Origin: Bacteriovoracaceae bacterium
Lineage (GTDB): Bacteria > Bdellovibrionota > Bacteriovoracia > Bacteriovoracales > Bacteriovoracaceae
Length of the DNA stretch: 64,000 nt
Reading direction: 5' to 3'
Assembly (NCBI GenBank): GCA_017858255.1
Contig: JAFMBV010000001.1
Location: 104,157-168,156 of the forward strand
The notes under the pieces are model-generated. The model did no database searches. It was not told the DNA's origin and saw nothing but the letters and a program-made list of their open reading frames with translations. This document shows positions 1 through 9,058 of the stretch, piece after piece (the first letter of the stretch is position 1; the number at the start of each line of letters is the position of its first letter). Made by a program: the position numbers and the translations under genes.

Positions 1-1
1 A

Positions 2-1423
2 GTCGAAACTAACAAAGAAGATGAATTAGTTTTCATTGACTACTCAAATGAAGAAAATAATCTAGAGAAAGGAATAGCAGCAGTGGCCGCAACACCAATC
101 TCTCAATCGGTAAAGCGGGTTATAGAAAGGGAAATGGCGCCTGCTGATAAATCAGTGGTTCAAAACCTATTGGCTGTAAGTAGTTTTAATAGAAATGAGA
201 GAGCACAAAAACCTAAGTTAGATACAGATACGCATGCAGAGTCGGATAGCAAAAAGAATAATTCAAAAAGTGAAGTCACTCTTCATACAGTTGAGGCCAA
301 TTTAAACGAAGGCCTTAGTGAGACAGTCCATAATTTTAACTTTATACCTAGTTACGACACTAATGAAGTAGTTGAAGATTTTAATGAAGGCTCTTTGAGT
401 TTTGACTACTCATTAAAAAATAACACCGGAATTCTTAGGGGAGTAATAGTTAAGAATCATTTTATAAGAACAACTTTTGAAATCGCTTTAGGTGGAGAAT
501 ATTCAAAGTTTGAAATCCCCATGGTTAGTCAAGACTCTATTCAAGCGTACTTAGATGAAAATAAATTAGAAGGTTATGGAGGCTTTTATTTGGCCGACCT
601 CGGTGAATATCTAGAAGACATAGAACTTGAGAAATTTTCAAATGAAAAGAAAACCGTATATGAACACAGACTTTTGCTGGATGAGAACTTCAAGAAAGTA
701 GCAGATGGGCAAGGCTTTCGTTATGTACTCTTTATAGGTGTGGAGCCAGGAAATATTAACGTCCGCTACCTCGGTATAAATGGTCAACAAACGTCAAAGA
801 TTACATTTGTAGCGCCAGAGGAGCTGACTTATGACTTTAGTCAATTGGAGCGACCGATTGATTATAAAGTACAAACCAAACTACAAAATACACTTGGAAA
901 GACACCAACCATACTGGACATGGATCCTCAGAATATCATTAACTTTATAAGTGACAATAAATCTAAGAAGGTAGCACCTGGAGAATACTTATTTTCAACT
1001 CCATGGAAGATAAAAGGCGCTAGATCTTACTTCGAGTTGGCCTACATGGAAGATTCTATATTTGTAGGGATTGACGGTGATAAAAACCTAGAACTACCAA
1101 GTACAGACTTTATTGGAGAAGTGTTACGCTCTTTTAATATGGATGGACTAAACCAGGAATGCTTGGTCCAGATAAATTTAGAAGAACCAATAAAAGAGAT
1201 AAAGATATTGGGCGAAAGCTTTCGCGGCCCATCCGTTTTTGACCATGCGTACTTAGACAAAGACGGAGTGTTTTCCGCAGAATTATCACCCATGACTGAA
1301 AAGTTATTCTTGTTAGGTAGTGAAGAAGGTATTTTTAATTTAAAAATAGAATATGAATCAGGACTTACTGATTACCTAAGAACTTACTGCTCGCCTTCTA
1401 CTTATCTCTTAGAGCAACTTTGA
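2..1423 (+). CDS. Hypothetical protein, 5'-truncated by the window edge
   Basis: The reading frame is open from base 2 with no stop, so the gene begins before the window and 473 codons are visible. A GTG at 83 is in frame, but the codons before it continue the same hydrophilic composition, so it is probably internal. The first roughly 90 visible residues are polar and charged with low complexity (Asn, Ser, Lys, Glu), like a linker. The rest looks globular and beta-rich, with short repeats of aromatic/Gly patterns such as GGFYLADLGEYL. I recognise no catalytic motif, transmembrane segment or named domain. Its last 22 bases overlap the 3' end of the convergent lytic transglycosylase gene. Function unknown. 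Confidence 0.8.
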   Translation, partial: VETNKEDELVFIDYSNEENNLEKGIAAVAATPISQSVKRVIEREMAPADKSVVQNLLAVSSFNRNERAQKPKLDTDTHAESDSKKNNSKSEVTLHTVEANLNEGLSETVHNFNFIPSYDTNEVVEDFNEGSLSFDYSLKNNTGILRGVIVKNHFIRTTFEIALGGEYSKFEIPMVSQDSIQAYLDENKLEGYGGFYLADLGEYLEDIELEKFSNEKKTVYEHRLLLDENFKKVADGQGFRYVLFIGVEPGNINVRYLGINGQQTSKITFVAPEELTYDFSQLERPIDYKVQTKLQNTLGKTPTILDMDPQNIINFISDNKSKKVAPGEYLFSTPWKIKGARSYFELAYMEDSIFVGIDGDKNLELPSTDFIGEVLRSFNMDGLNQECLVQINLEEPIKEIKILGESFRGPSVFDHAYLDKDGVFSAELSPMTEKLFLLGSEEGIFNLKIEYESGLTDYLRTYCSPSTYLLEQL

Positions 1424-2766
1424 TTCTTAACAAATTTATATAAATTCTTTGGATACCTTCGTCTAAGCTTTTGATGTTCTACTTTTAGGTATTTCTTTTC
1501 CGTTAATTCCACATCAGATAAAATAATGGTACCTTTAGGAAAGTTAGACCTTTTATAGTTCCTATTTAGGTGATTGTTAAGCGCCATAAGGTTCTTCTTA
1601 CTTGAGGTTAGCGTAGGTAAAAGCTTAAGGATAGGGATCTTACATTTTGCGACGTAAATATTGATCAACCCATCTTTATCGTTAAAATGAGAACCATATA
1701 TTTCTTTCTTATAGGCCAGTGTATAAACCAGTGCCAAGAATTCACTATAAAAGTTTTTAGCGGCAAAACCCCAGTTCGGGTGTTTAAAGTGATCAATGAG
1801 GTGAGAGACCCTAGGGTCTTTAAAACCTTTTGCTTTTAGTGTTCTTACGCCTCTTCTAAGTAGACCCGTGCCACTATTATAAGCATTAACAGCAAGGTCC
1901 CAGGACTTCATGATCTTTATATTTTGCGCAAGTAAATGCAAAGCTCCTGCAGTACTTAAAACAGCACTTTTTCTTTGATCCGCATATTTACTCATATTAA
2001 AGAAGTGCCTACCTATAACGTTCATGAACTGCCATGGGCCTGTAGCACCGACCTTCGATTTAGCATGAATGTTAAAAGAAGATTCTAAAAAACTGATCGC
2101 CAATAGTTCGTGAGGAAGTTGAAAGGATTTAAATAGAATTTCGATAGTCTCGGTATACCCTTCAAGATTTTTAAGACCCTGAAGTATATGGTCCATTTGT
2201 CCAGTTTGGGTTCTAAGGTTATTAGAAAGTTCCTTGAAAAATAAGCGTCGCTTAGAGGATGATTTTGGAATAGTTACATTGCTCTTTTTAAGAGAATGAA
2301 GGATTGTTTGGCACTTTTCTAAGTCGCAATCCTTTTTTTCAAGTAGCTTAAATGCTTTCTTATAGGTTTTAACAATTCCTCTCATCGCCTTGTTTTGTAG
2401 GCTGTATCTGGTGTTTTTGTTAAGTCCGGATTTTTTTAATTCCTGAAAGTTAATTACGTCGTAAATGATGCCAAGATTTTTAATATCATGAAGAACGGAG
2501 TGACTGCTATCATGCTGAGTATAAACCATATACCAAAATTGAACACGATCCCTTAGCTCTTTGGGAAATCTAAAGTCCTTTTCAATTCTATTTTCAGGAT
2601 CCTTTAGGAACTTCCCGAATATTGGGTCTTTACTAGCGGATTTATGAGTAGCGGAAACTTTTATTGATAAATTATCGATTTTACTAAGGTCATCTTGAAA
2701 AATATTTTCTGGAGAAAAACCAAAGATATTAAAGCTCAAGACAAAAAGTAAGACTAACTTTCCCAT
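1402..2766 (-). CDS. Lytic murein transglycosylase, MltD/SLT-like (GH23)
   Basis: Predicted to cleave the MurNAc-GlcNAc glycosidic bond of peptidoglycan non-hydrolytically, giving 1,6-anhydroMurNAc ends, in the periplasm. The N-terminus has a signal peptide (MGKLVLLFVLSFNIFG). The SLT domain is clear: LLAISFLESSFN carries the catalytic Glu near residue 228, followed by GATGPWQFM and, further on, AYNSGTGLLRRG. The 200-residue N-terminal part is not recognised and no LysM repeats follow the domain, unlike classical MltD. The start overlaps the end of the upstream patatin gene by 13 bp, suggesting translational coupling; the end overlaps the convergent unknown gene by 22 bp. Family assignment is firm, subclass less so. 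Confidence 0.88.
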   Translation of the reverse strand: MGKLVLLFVLSFNIFGFSPENIFQDDLSKIDNLSIKVSATHKSASKDPIFGKFLKDPENRIEKDFRFPKELRDRVQFWYMVYTQHDSSHSVLHDIKNLGIIYDVINFQELKKSGLNKNTRYSLQNKAMRGIVKTYKKAFKLLEKKDCDLEKCQTILHSLKKSNVTIPKSSSKRRLFFKELSNNLRTQTGQMDHILQGLKNLEGYTETIEILFKSFQLPHELLAISFLESSFNIHAKSKVGATGPWQFMNVIGRHFFNMSKYADQRKSAVLSTAGALHLLAQNIKIMKSWDLAVNAYNSGTGLLRRGVRTLKAKGFKDPRVSHLIDHFKHPNWGFAAKNFYSEFLALVYTLAYKKEIYGSHFNDKDGLINIYVAKCKIPILKLLPTLTSSKKNLMALNNHLNRNYKRSNFPKGTIILSDVELTEKKYLKVEHQKLRRRYPKNLYKFVKNQSCSKR

Positions 2767-3929
2767 TCATGCCTTTTGAATATTTCAATGGTTCGTGTGT
2801 AACCCAATTTAACGAGCTCTTTCATACGTTCAGGATTAAGCGAGAAACTATTCTTAAAAAAGATATCGTAATTTTCATGCGAAGGACAAATATCTACGAA
2901 GCGAACATTTGGATTGTGATTAAGCTTTCGCTCTAATATTTTAGTAAGATTAGTTCTGTGTTCATGGCTGAATTTATTAACTTTAAGATATTCATTAACC
3001 GTATTAATAATATCTTCAGCACTAGATCTTCTGGCCCTTGAAGCGACGATCTTTTTTTGAATCATTAGGTAGATGGCCTGAGTACAGATTGCAGGTAGGC
3101 CATAGTTGACTAGACTACCGATGGCATCTTGATAATGATAGGGAGTATGTGTCCAGCTGCTGATAACAAAATCACATTTATTATCTACGGCAACATGGGT
3201 GCTCAATGTTTCACGAATTTCACCATCAATATAGTAATCAACTTGACCCGTAATCGGATTGGTAACAGGGCTAGGCGAATAAAAAGGTGGCACCGACATT
3301 GAGGCGGAGACACTTTCGCTGATTGGAATATTTGTATAATAACTAGCAGTCTTGTCATGATAAGGAGAAGGATATTTATATTTAGAAAAAATAACCTTTC
3401 TACTGTGATCAAGCTGGGTCGCAACTACAAAAACATCTGCATCGTAGTCTTCATAATTATTAGATATTAATACTTCTCTTTCTAAATATGCCTTAAGGCC
3501 AGACGTTGTGAATAAACCATTAAAATTAAGTAATGGATTGATCAGTGTTTTGAGCAAAGGTGGAAATTCTGAAAAAGGAGCGTAGTTCTTTCCCTTAGGA
3601 GGATTTGGCTTGTCTCGTTTAAGGGTAAGCATATCTTTATAGGTAACTGGTTTGATTAAACGATCATTTTCATTCATGTGAGCATGAATTATATCAATTG
3701 GTCGAAAACCACTGGCAAAATATAGGCTAATGAGGGCACCGGCGCTACTACCAACATAGGTTGAGATTTCTAAGTTACTTTTTTCACTTTTATTGCTCTT
3801 TAAGGTGAATCCTAGTTCTTCTAGCGCCAGGCCGACACCAATATGCCAAGCAGCAGCTTTAACGACTCCGCCACTTAAAACCAGGGCGACTTTCTTCCCC
3901 TTAAAGTTACTTAACTCAACTCTTCTCAT
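2754..3929 (-). CDS. Patatin-like phospholipase (RssA/ExoU family)
   Basis: Predicted serine lipid acyl hydrolase with a Ser-Asp dyad. The nucleophile elbow is G60-S-S62-A-G (YVGSSAGAL) and the catalytic Asp lies in YYIDGEIRE (D235-G236). The oxyanion loop is SGGVVKAAAWHIGVG, a departure from the usual DGGGxxG, in keeping with many bacterial patatins. There is no signal peptide, so it is cytosolic or delivered by another route. It is 391 residues, within the usual range. It precedes and overlaps the lytic transglycosylase gene by 13 bp, so the two are probably cotranscribed, which would pair a membrane-lipid hydrolase with a cell-wall hydrolase. Substrate and target (self or foreign membrane) cannot be read from sequence. 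Confidence 0.9.
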   Translation of the reverse strand: MRRVELSNFKGKKVALVLSGGVVKAAAWHIGVGLALEELGFTLKSNKSEKSNLEISTYVGSSAGALISLYFASGFRPIDIIHAHMNENDRLIKPVTYKDMLTLKRDKPNPPKGKNYAPFSEFPPLLKTLINPLLNFNGLFTTSGLKAYLEREVLISNNYEDYDADVFVVATQLDHSRKVIFSKYKYPSPYHDKTASYYTNIPISESVSASMSVPPFYSPSPVTNPITGQVDYYIDGEIRETLSTHVAVDNKCDFVISSWTHTPYHYQDAIGSLVNYGLPAICTQAIYLMIQKKIVASRARRSSAEDIINTVNEYLKVNKFSHEHRTNLTKILERKLNHNPNVRFVDICPSHENYDIFFKNSFSLNPERMKELVKLGYTRTIEIFKRHEWES

Positions 3930-4018
3930 GATTAACCTATCGGTAGTCTATACTTAATATAAAATCCAATTCTTTTAAATTTTAAGGATTTAGCTTAATA
4001 TTAAAAGAGGAGATTTTT

Positions 4019-4351
4019 ATGGTAGGAAAATGGTTATCAATAACTGAATACTCAGCTTACAGAAATATATCAATATCGACTGTTAGGCGCTATATAAAAG
4101 GCAATAGGCTACGAACAAAACTAAGTTCGGGTAAGTACCTTATACATGTTTCAGATGAAAACTATACTATTAGAGTCAACAAAAAGGAGAGAGAAGAGCT
4201 CTCCATGAAACTCGAGATACACGAGTTAAATGATCGGATAAGGTTGTTGGAAGAAGAGAACAATGACCTCAAGATGTTGGTTCAACTATATGAATCCCAA
4301 CTCTTTAATTCCTCAAGCAAGGCCTTACCTGACTTACCAAGAGAACAATAA
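4019..4351 (+). CDS. Small MerR/excisionase-type HTH protein with coiled coil
   Basis: A 110-residue protein with an N-terminal helix-turn-helix of the excisionase/MerR type: WLSITEYSAYRNISISTVRR at residues 5-24, then YIKGNRL, as in the winged helix of that family. Residues 55-95 form a charged heptad-like helix (ELNDRIRLLEEENNDLKML), probably a dimerising coiled coil. No ligand-binding domain is present. A strong GAGGAG ribosome site at about 4007-4012 supports the ATG. The stop codon shares its last base with the ATG of the following OM protein gene (TAATG), so it is the first gene of a + strand run. Its DNA target is unknown. Confidence 0.7.
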   Translation: MVGKWLSITEYSAYRNISISTVRRYIKGNRLRTKLSSGKYLIHVSDENYTIRVNKKEREELSMKLEIHELNDRIRLLEEENNDLKMLVQLYESQLFNSSSKALPDLPREQ

Positions 4352-5811
4352 TGAAAGCAAAGCAAATACTTATCTGGTTCCTACTCGCAATGTCACTTCC
4401 TTCATTTGGAAGCATGAGACGCTGTATGCTTTTACCTATAAAAGATAGTGTTGGGGGAGCTCTTGGGTTTAAGGTTTTTACTGAAGTGGAAGCCTATTTA
4501 AAAGATTCTGACTGGTGTTATTACACAAGTAATAGTGAAATTTTAAATATTCTATCAAATTATAAAAGAAATCTAGATACCATTTTGCAAAACCCAAAGG
4601 TTTTAAAAATCATATCTGAGAAAACAAATACAGGAAGTTTGATCAGAGTGGAGTTAATAAACCAAATAAGGGGAGTAGATGTAAATATAAAGGTATTAGG
4701 TGAGAACGGAGAGGATGTTTTTTTTAAGGAACAAACGAGATTAACAGTTGATGATCCAAAGGTAATAGCACAAACAATTAAAAACTGGCTTTCTGTTTAT
4801 GAAAAACAGATTCCGTACGATGGACTGATTATTGGGGTTTTGGGTAATCAGTTTTCTATAGACGTAGGAACCAATAGAAGTTTATTTGAAGGAAATGAAC
4901 TTTTCATACTAAGACCAACAAGAAAAAGAAGACACCCTTTGTTAAAAGAAATTATTGATTGGGAAAGTGAAAAGTTAGGAACGGCTAAGATAATCCACTC
5001 AACAGAGAACCAATCCCAGGCCAGTGTCTTACAGTATGATACAACAAAAAAAATACGAAATAAAGATTGGGTTGTTCTTAAAAAGGACTCAAAGATTGGA
5101 ATGGTTGAGCAGAAGAAATTCGTCGGCGAGGATGATTATAAGTTTGGCAAACTAGGTGAATTATCTTTGATGTTTAATGTCGGGAAGGGGTCAGCCACTT
5201 CAGATATTACAACAACAAAGAAAGTAGGCGGAACTATACTGGGAGTAGATCTATCAGGAACACTTTGGGTAACGAGGAAGTACTGGGCTGGTTTGGACAT
5301 AAGTCGACTAGTAGGTAGTTTATCCCAAGAGGAAGGTACTCTAACTAATAATTCGAATTCGATGTCTAACAGCATATTCAGAATAAAAGGTGGTTACAAG
5401 TATTTACCGATGGGCTTCTTTTATGGGCCACAGATAGACGCTTATGTTGGTTACGGTTCCTATACTTATAGTTTGGATACTTCTGTCAACGATGGCTTTA
5501 CTGAGGTGAGCTTTTCAGGAATATTATTTGGTGCAAAGGGAAGTATTCCGATCCAAAAAGTTTTGAGGGCCCATATAGAATTGTCATTTTTATTTAATCC
5601 AGCTTACACCGAGGAAGCAACAGTTTATGGTGAAGACGACTCTGCCAGAAACTATACATTAGAAATTGGTGGGCAATATCTCTATGCACCAAATATGACT
5701 TTCGACTTCGCTTATGGTGTAAATTCTAGTAAAGCTAGTTTTACTGGACCGGTACGAAGTATTACCGTTAAGCAATCGACCCTTAAGCTAGGTACAACGT
5801 TTACATTTTAA
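4351..5811 (+). CDS. Exported protein with C-terminal outer-membrane beta-barrel
   Basis: A signal peptide (MKAKQILIWFLLAMSLPSFG) begins the 486-residue protein. Residues about 20-150 form a globular alpha/beta domain beginning with CMLLPIKD. Residues about 160-250 (LIIGVLGNQFSIDVG...FEGNELFILRP, then KIRNKDWVVLKK) resemble the small beta domain found in FlgT-type and related outer-membrane proteins. From about 270 to the end are alternating strands ending TLKLGTTFTF, with the terminal Phe expected by the BAM machinery. It begins on the stop codon of the HTH gene and is followed by ligA after 11 bp. A similar plan (small beta domain plus barrel ending in Phe) recurs at 44816-45790. Function unknown. 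Confidence 0.65.
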   Translation: MKAKQILIWFLLAMSLPSFGSMRRCMLLPIKDSVGGALGFKVFTEVEAYLKDSDWCYYTSNSEILNILSNYKRNLDTILQNPKVLKIISEKTNTGSLIRVELINQIRGVDVNIKVLGENGEDVFFKEQTRLTVDDPKVIAQTIKNWLSVYEKQIPYDGLIIGVLGNQFSIDVGTNRSLFEGNELFILRPTRKRRHPLLKEIIDWESEKLGTAKIIHSTENQSQASVLQYDTTKKIRNKDWVVLKKDSKIGMVEQKKFVGEDDYKFGKLGELSLMFNVGKGSATSDITTTKKVGGTILGVDLSGTLWVTRKYWAGLDISRLVGSLSQEEGTLTNNSNSMSNSIFRIKGGYKYLPMGFFYGPQIDAYVGYGSYTYSLDTSVNDGFTEVSFSGILFGAKGSIPIQKVLRAHIELSFLFNPAYTEEATVYGEDDSARNYTLEIGGQYLYAPNMTFDFAYGVNSSKASFTGPVRSITVKQSTLKLGTTFTF

Positions 5812-5822
5812 CTGGAAGAGAA

Positions 5823-7706
5823 ATGAGTCGCATTAAAGAACTTGAAAATCAAATCAAGTATCATAAAGCTAAGTATTATCAAGGCCACCCCGAAATCTCA
5901 GACTTGGAATATGACAAATTAGAGGAAGAGCTTAAAAAGCTTGATCCTAAAAATCAAGTCTTAGACATTATTGGATCTTCTCCCAAGGGCTCAAGGAAGG
6001 TTCCCCACGATACAAAAATGCTTTCTCTAAATAAAACGTACAAATTTGAAGATTTAATGAACTGGGTTGGGGAATACGAGGTTGTAAGTACCTATAAGAT
6101 TGATGGCGTAAGTTGTTCTTTAATTTTTGAAGACGGTTCTCTTATCTTGGCCAAAACTAGGGGAGATGGTTCTGTTGGAGAAAATATTACAGACAAAGCT
6201 ATATGGATGAAAAATATTCCAACTTCAGTAACAAGAAAAACAAGGTTCGAGGTAAGAGGAGAAATATATTGTGAAGAAAGTGACTTCTTTCATCTAAGTG
6301 AAGAAATGGAGGGCTTAGGTTTGGATAGACCTACATCCCAGAGAAATATAGTCGCCGGTTTAATTGGTAGAAAAGAAAATATAGAGTTATGTCGCTATAT
6401 TCAATTTAGTGCCTTCGACATAATAGAAGAAGGTTTTAAGTTAACGACTGAAATGGAAAAAATTAAAACCCTACAAACTCTAGAATTTTATCCAGAAGAG
6501 ATGATTCTCCATAAAAAAGAGGAGGATATCATCCAGAGATTGAAAGAGGCCCAGCTTTTCATGAGTGAAGGGGAGTACCAAATAGATGGTCTCGTATTTT
6601 CCTATAATAATTTAAGTCTACATGAAGAATTGGGCTCCACCTCCCATCACCCGAGATTTAAATTAGCGTTTAAATTTCAGGGAGAGGCAAAGAATACAGA
6701 AATTAAGGAGATCGTGTGGCAAGTATCTCGCAATGGGATATTAACCCCCATTGCCGAGGTTAAACCGGTTGAATTATCAGGTGCCAAAATAAGTCGAGTT
6801 ACTCTTCATAATTTTGGAATGGTTAAGCAGTATAACCTAAAGAAAGGTGATGTAATTCAGATAATTAGAAGTGGTGAGGTTATTCCAAAGTTCATGGAAG
6901 TAATAACTTCTAAATCTGGCAAGATAGATTTCCCTGATTCTTGTCCGAGCTGTGGTAATTCATTACGTGAAGACGATATTCGTTTGAGATGTGATAATGA
7001 TAATTGTCCTGCCCAAATAAAAGAATCTATTTTAAATTTTATTCAGAAAATTGGTATTGATGATTTATCTTCAAAAAGGTTAGACGAACTAATTAGGGTT
7101 AATCTTGTTAAAGAAATACCAGACTTGTATAAGCTGACAAGAAATGACCTCATGACTCTAGATAAAGTAAAAGACAAGTTAGCTGATAAGCTCATTAAAG
7201 GGATTGTTGGGTCTAAAGAAGTGGATCTGATTACTTTTCTGGCCGCACTAGGAATTCAGGGGGGGGCTTACAATAAGTGTGAAAAGGTTGTTCTTGCTGG
7301 GCATAATTCATTAGAAAAAATAATGAAGTTAACGGTAGAAGCACTTATGGACATTGAAGGCTTTGCTGAAAAATCTGCAAATGAGTTTTATAATAGTCTT
7401 TCTTTAAAAAAGAAAATGATCAATGAATTAGAAGAGTTAGGCTTTGCGTTTAATAGCGTTGAAATTAAGGATTCTCCCATTAGCAAAAAGAAGATTTGTA
7501 TAACAGGCACTTTAAGTAGAAAAAGGTCAGATATAGAAAAGGCCATTAGAGAAAATGGCGGAATCATTGTCGGGTCCGTTTCAAAAAATACAGACCTACT
7601 GTTAACGAATGAAACCGATGGAAGTAGTTCAAAGTTTAAAAAAGCAACAACACTTGGCATAGCAACCATTACGGAGGAGTCTCTCTATAAACTTATAGAG
7701 GAATAG
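5823..7706 (+). CDS. ligA: NAD-dependent DNA ligase LigA
   Basis: Seals nicks in duplex DNA using NAD+ as adenylate donor, in replication and repair. The N-terminal NAD/NMN-binding domain is present (ISDLEYDKL near residue 25). The adenylated lysine is K92 in YKIDGVSCS, followed by TRGDGSVGENIT. The OB fold follows, then a four-Cys zinc finger at about 374-395 (CPSCG ... CDNDNCPAQ), helix-hairpin-helix repeats, and a C-terminal BRCT domain from about residue 552 (KKICITGTLSRKR). At 627 residues it is slightly shorter than the usual 670 but complete in domain order. radA follows with a one-base overlap (TAGTG), so the two repair genes form a unit. Confidence 0.97.
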   Translation: MSRIKELENQIKYHKAKYYQGHPEISDLEYDKLEEELKKLDPKNQVLDIIGSSPKGSRKVPHDTKMLSLNKTYKFEDLMNWVGEYEVVSTYKIDGVSCSLIFEDGSLILAKTRGDGSVGENITDKAIWMKNIPTSVTRKTRFEVRGEIYCEESDFFHLSEEMEGLGLDRPTSQRNIVAGLIGRKENIELCRYIQFSAFDIIEEGFKLTTEMEKIKTLQTLEFYPEEMILHKKEEDIIQRLKEAQLFMSEGEYQIDGLVFSYNNLSLHEELGSTSHHPRFKLAFKFQGEAKNTEIKEIVWQVSRNGILTPIAEVKPVELSGAKISRVTLHNFGMVKQYNLKKGDVIQIIRSGEVIPKFMEVITSKSGKIDFPDSCPSCGNSLREDDIRLRCDNDNCPAQIKESILNFIQKIGIDDLSSKRLDELIRVNLVKEIPDLYKLTRNDLMTLDKVKDKLADKLIKGIVGSKEVDLITFLAALGIQGGAYNKCEKVVLAGHNSLEKIMKLTVEALMDIEGFAEKSANEFYNSLSLKKKMINELEELGFAFNSVEIKDSPISKKKICITGTLSRKRSDIEKAIRENGGIIVGSVSKNTDLLLTNETDGSSSKFKKATTLGIATITEESLYKLIEE

Positions 7707-9058
7707 TGTTGGCCAAGTTATTAAAAGATGTATTTGTTTGTTCAGATTGTGAGTATGAAACATTTAAGTGGTTAGGAAAGTGCCCTCAGTGCACGAGTTG
7801 GAATAGCTTTCAATTGCAAAATCAAGTTAGAGAAAAGAAAAAAACCAAAAAGTATTCAGCGATTCCATTAAATACGGTAAAGCAGGGAGAAAGTGAAAGA
7901 CTCATAATCGATAATGGAGATTTTGATCGAATTATGGGAGGTGGTCTTATTAATGGCAGCTTAACACTAATTTCCGGAGAGCCCGGGGTAGGGAAATCAA
8001 CACTGTTATTATGTTTGCTGCAGAGTTTTTCAATAAATCATAAAGATCTTAAAATACTTTATGTCTCTGGAGAGGAGTCTGTTACTCAAATAGCAGGGCG
8101 AGCAAGTCGCTTAAAGGTTAATGCCTCTAATATATATCTATTAAATGAATCATCGTGGCAGGAGATATTATCTGTCGTAAATAAATTAAACCCTACATTA
8201 ATAATCCTAGATTCGATTCAAACAATTAAGGACCAAGATATTCTAGCGACTCCTGGAAGTGCCAGTCAGGTAAGAGGGGTTACGCAAGAACTTCTGGATA
8301 ATATTAAAGGTCGCGATAGAACGGCCATAGTCGTTGGACACATTACAAAAGACGGCGCTATCGCTGGACCCAAAATATTAGAGCATATGGTCGATACTGT
8401 TGTGACATTTAAAAAAGAAGCTGACGAATTACGACGGATGGAAATAAAAAAGAATAGATTTGGACCATCAGGAGAAGTGGCCTTTTATAAGATGAGTAAG
8501 GGTGGAATAGAGAGCGTTCGTCGAGAATCAGAAATGGTGAATCTTGGGGTTCAAAGAACGGGCATCTGTTATACCGTTTCGAGAGAAGGTGGATTGTTCT
8601 TAATAAAGGAAGGCCAGGCACTCGCCATTGAGAATAAGTTTGGCCCCGGAAAGAGAATTGTCCAAGGCCTAGAATCTAACCGAATCAACTTACTTGTCGC
8701 CGCCATTGAGAAATATTTAAAAATACCACTTTCCAATTATGACATATATTTTAACGTAGCCCGTGGTAACCGATTTAATGAAAGATGGAGTGACCTAGGT
8801 ATTGTGGCCTGTATTTTATCTAGTTATTATGAAGTTCCCATTCCTAAGGCAAGTATATTCTTGGGTGAAATTGGATTGAGTGGTGACATTAGAAAAGCAG
8901 CTCTCGATGAATTGGAAATTGAAAAATTAAGAGACTGGGGAGTGAAAAATATATTTTGGAAGGGATCAAGCAATCTTAATGTGGATAAGATGATAAATTA
9001 TTTTGAAAAAAAAGAAATTCTTGATTTAAAAGAAATGTTTATAAATAAAGCTTCTTAA
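7706..9058 (+). CDS. radA: DNA repair protein RadA
   Basis: RecA-like ATPase that processes branched recombination intermediates. The order is textbook: an N-terminal C4 zinc finger (Cys12, 15, 26, 29; VCSDCEYETFKWLGKCPQC), Walker A at about 91-98 (GEPGVGKST), the RadA-specific KNRFG motif near residue 249, and a Lon-protease-like C-terminal domain ending in GEIGLSGDIRKA. Length 450 is normal. The start is GTG and shares one base with the ligA stop; a TTG one codon later is an alternative. The 3' end overlaps the convergent glpK by 20 bp, and no intrinsic terminator is visible there. Confidence 0.96.
   Translation: MLAKLLKDVFVCSDCEYETFKWLGKCPQCTSWNSFQLQNQVREKKKTKKYSAIPLNTVKQGESERLIIDNGDFDRIMGGGLINGSLTLISGEPGVGKSTLLLCLLQSFSINHKDLKILYVSGEESVTQIAGRASRLKVNASNIYLLNESSWQEILSVVNKLNPTLIILDSIQTIKDQDILATPGSASQVRGVTQELLDNIKGRDRTAIVVGHITKDGAIAGPKILEHMVDTVVTFKKEADELRRMEIKKNRFGPSGEVAFYKMSKGGIESVRRESEMVNLGVQRTGICYTVSREGGLFLIKEGQALAIENKFGPGKRIVQGLESNRINLLVAAIEKYLKIPLSNYDIYFNVARGNRFNERWSDLGIVACILSSYYEVPIPKASIFLGEIGLSGDIRKAALDELEIEKLRDWGVKNIFWKGSSNLNVDKMINYFEKKEILDLKEMFINKAS

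Noticed and set aside
83..1423. GTG at 83 as the true start of the first gene
   Set aside because: The frame is open to base 2 and the upstream codons have the same hydrophilic composition, so the gene more likely begins outside the window.
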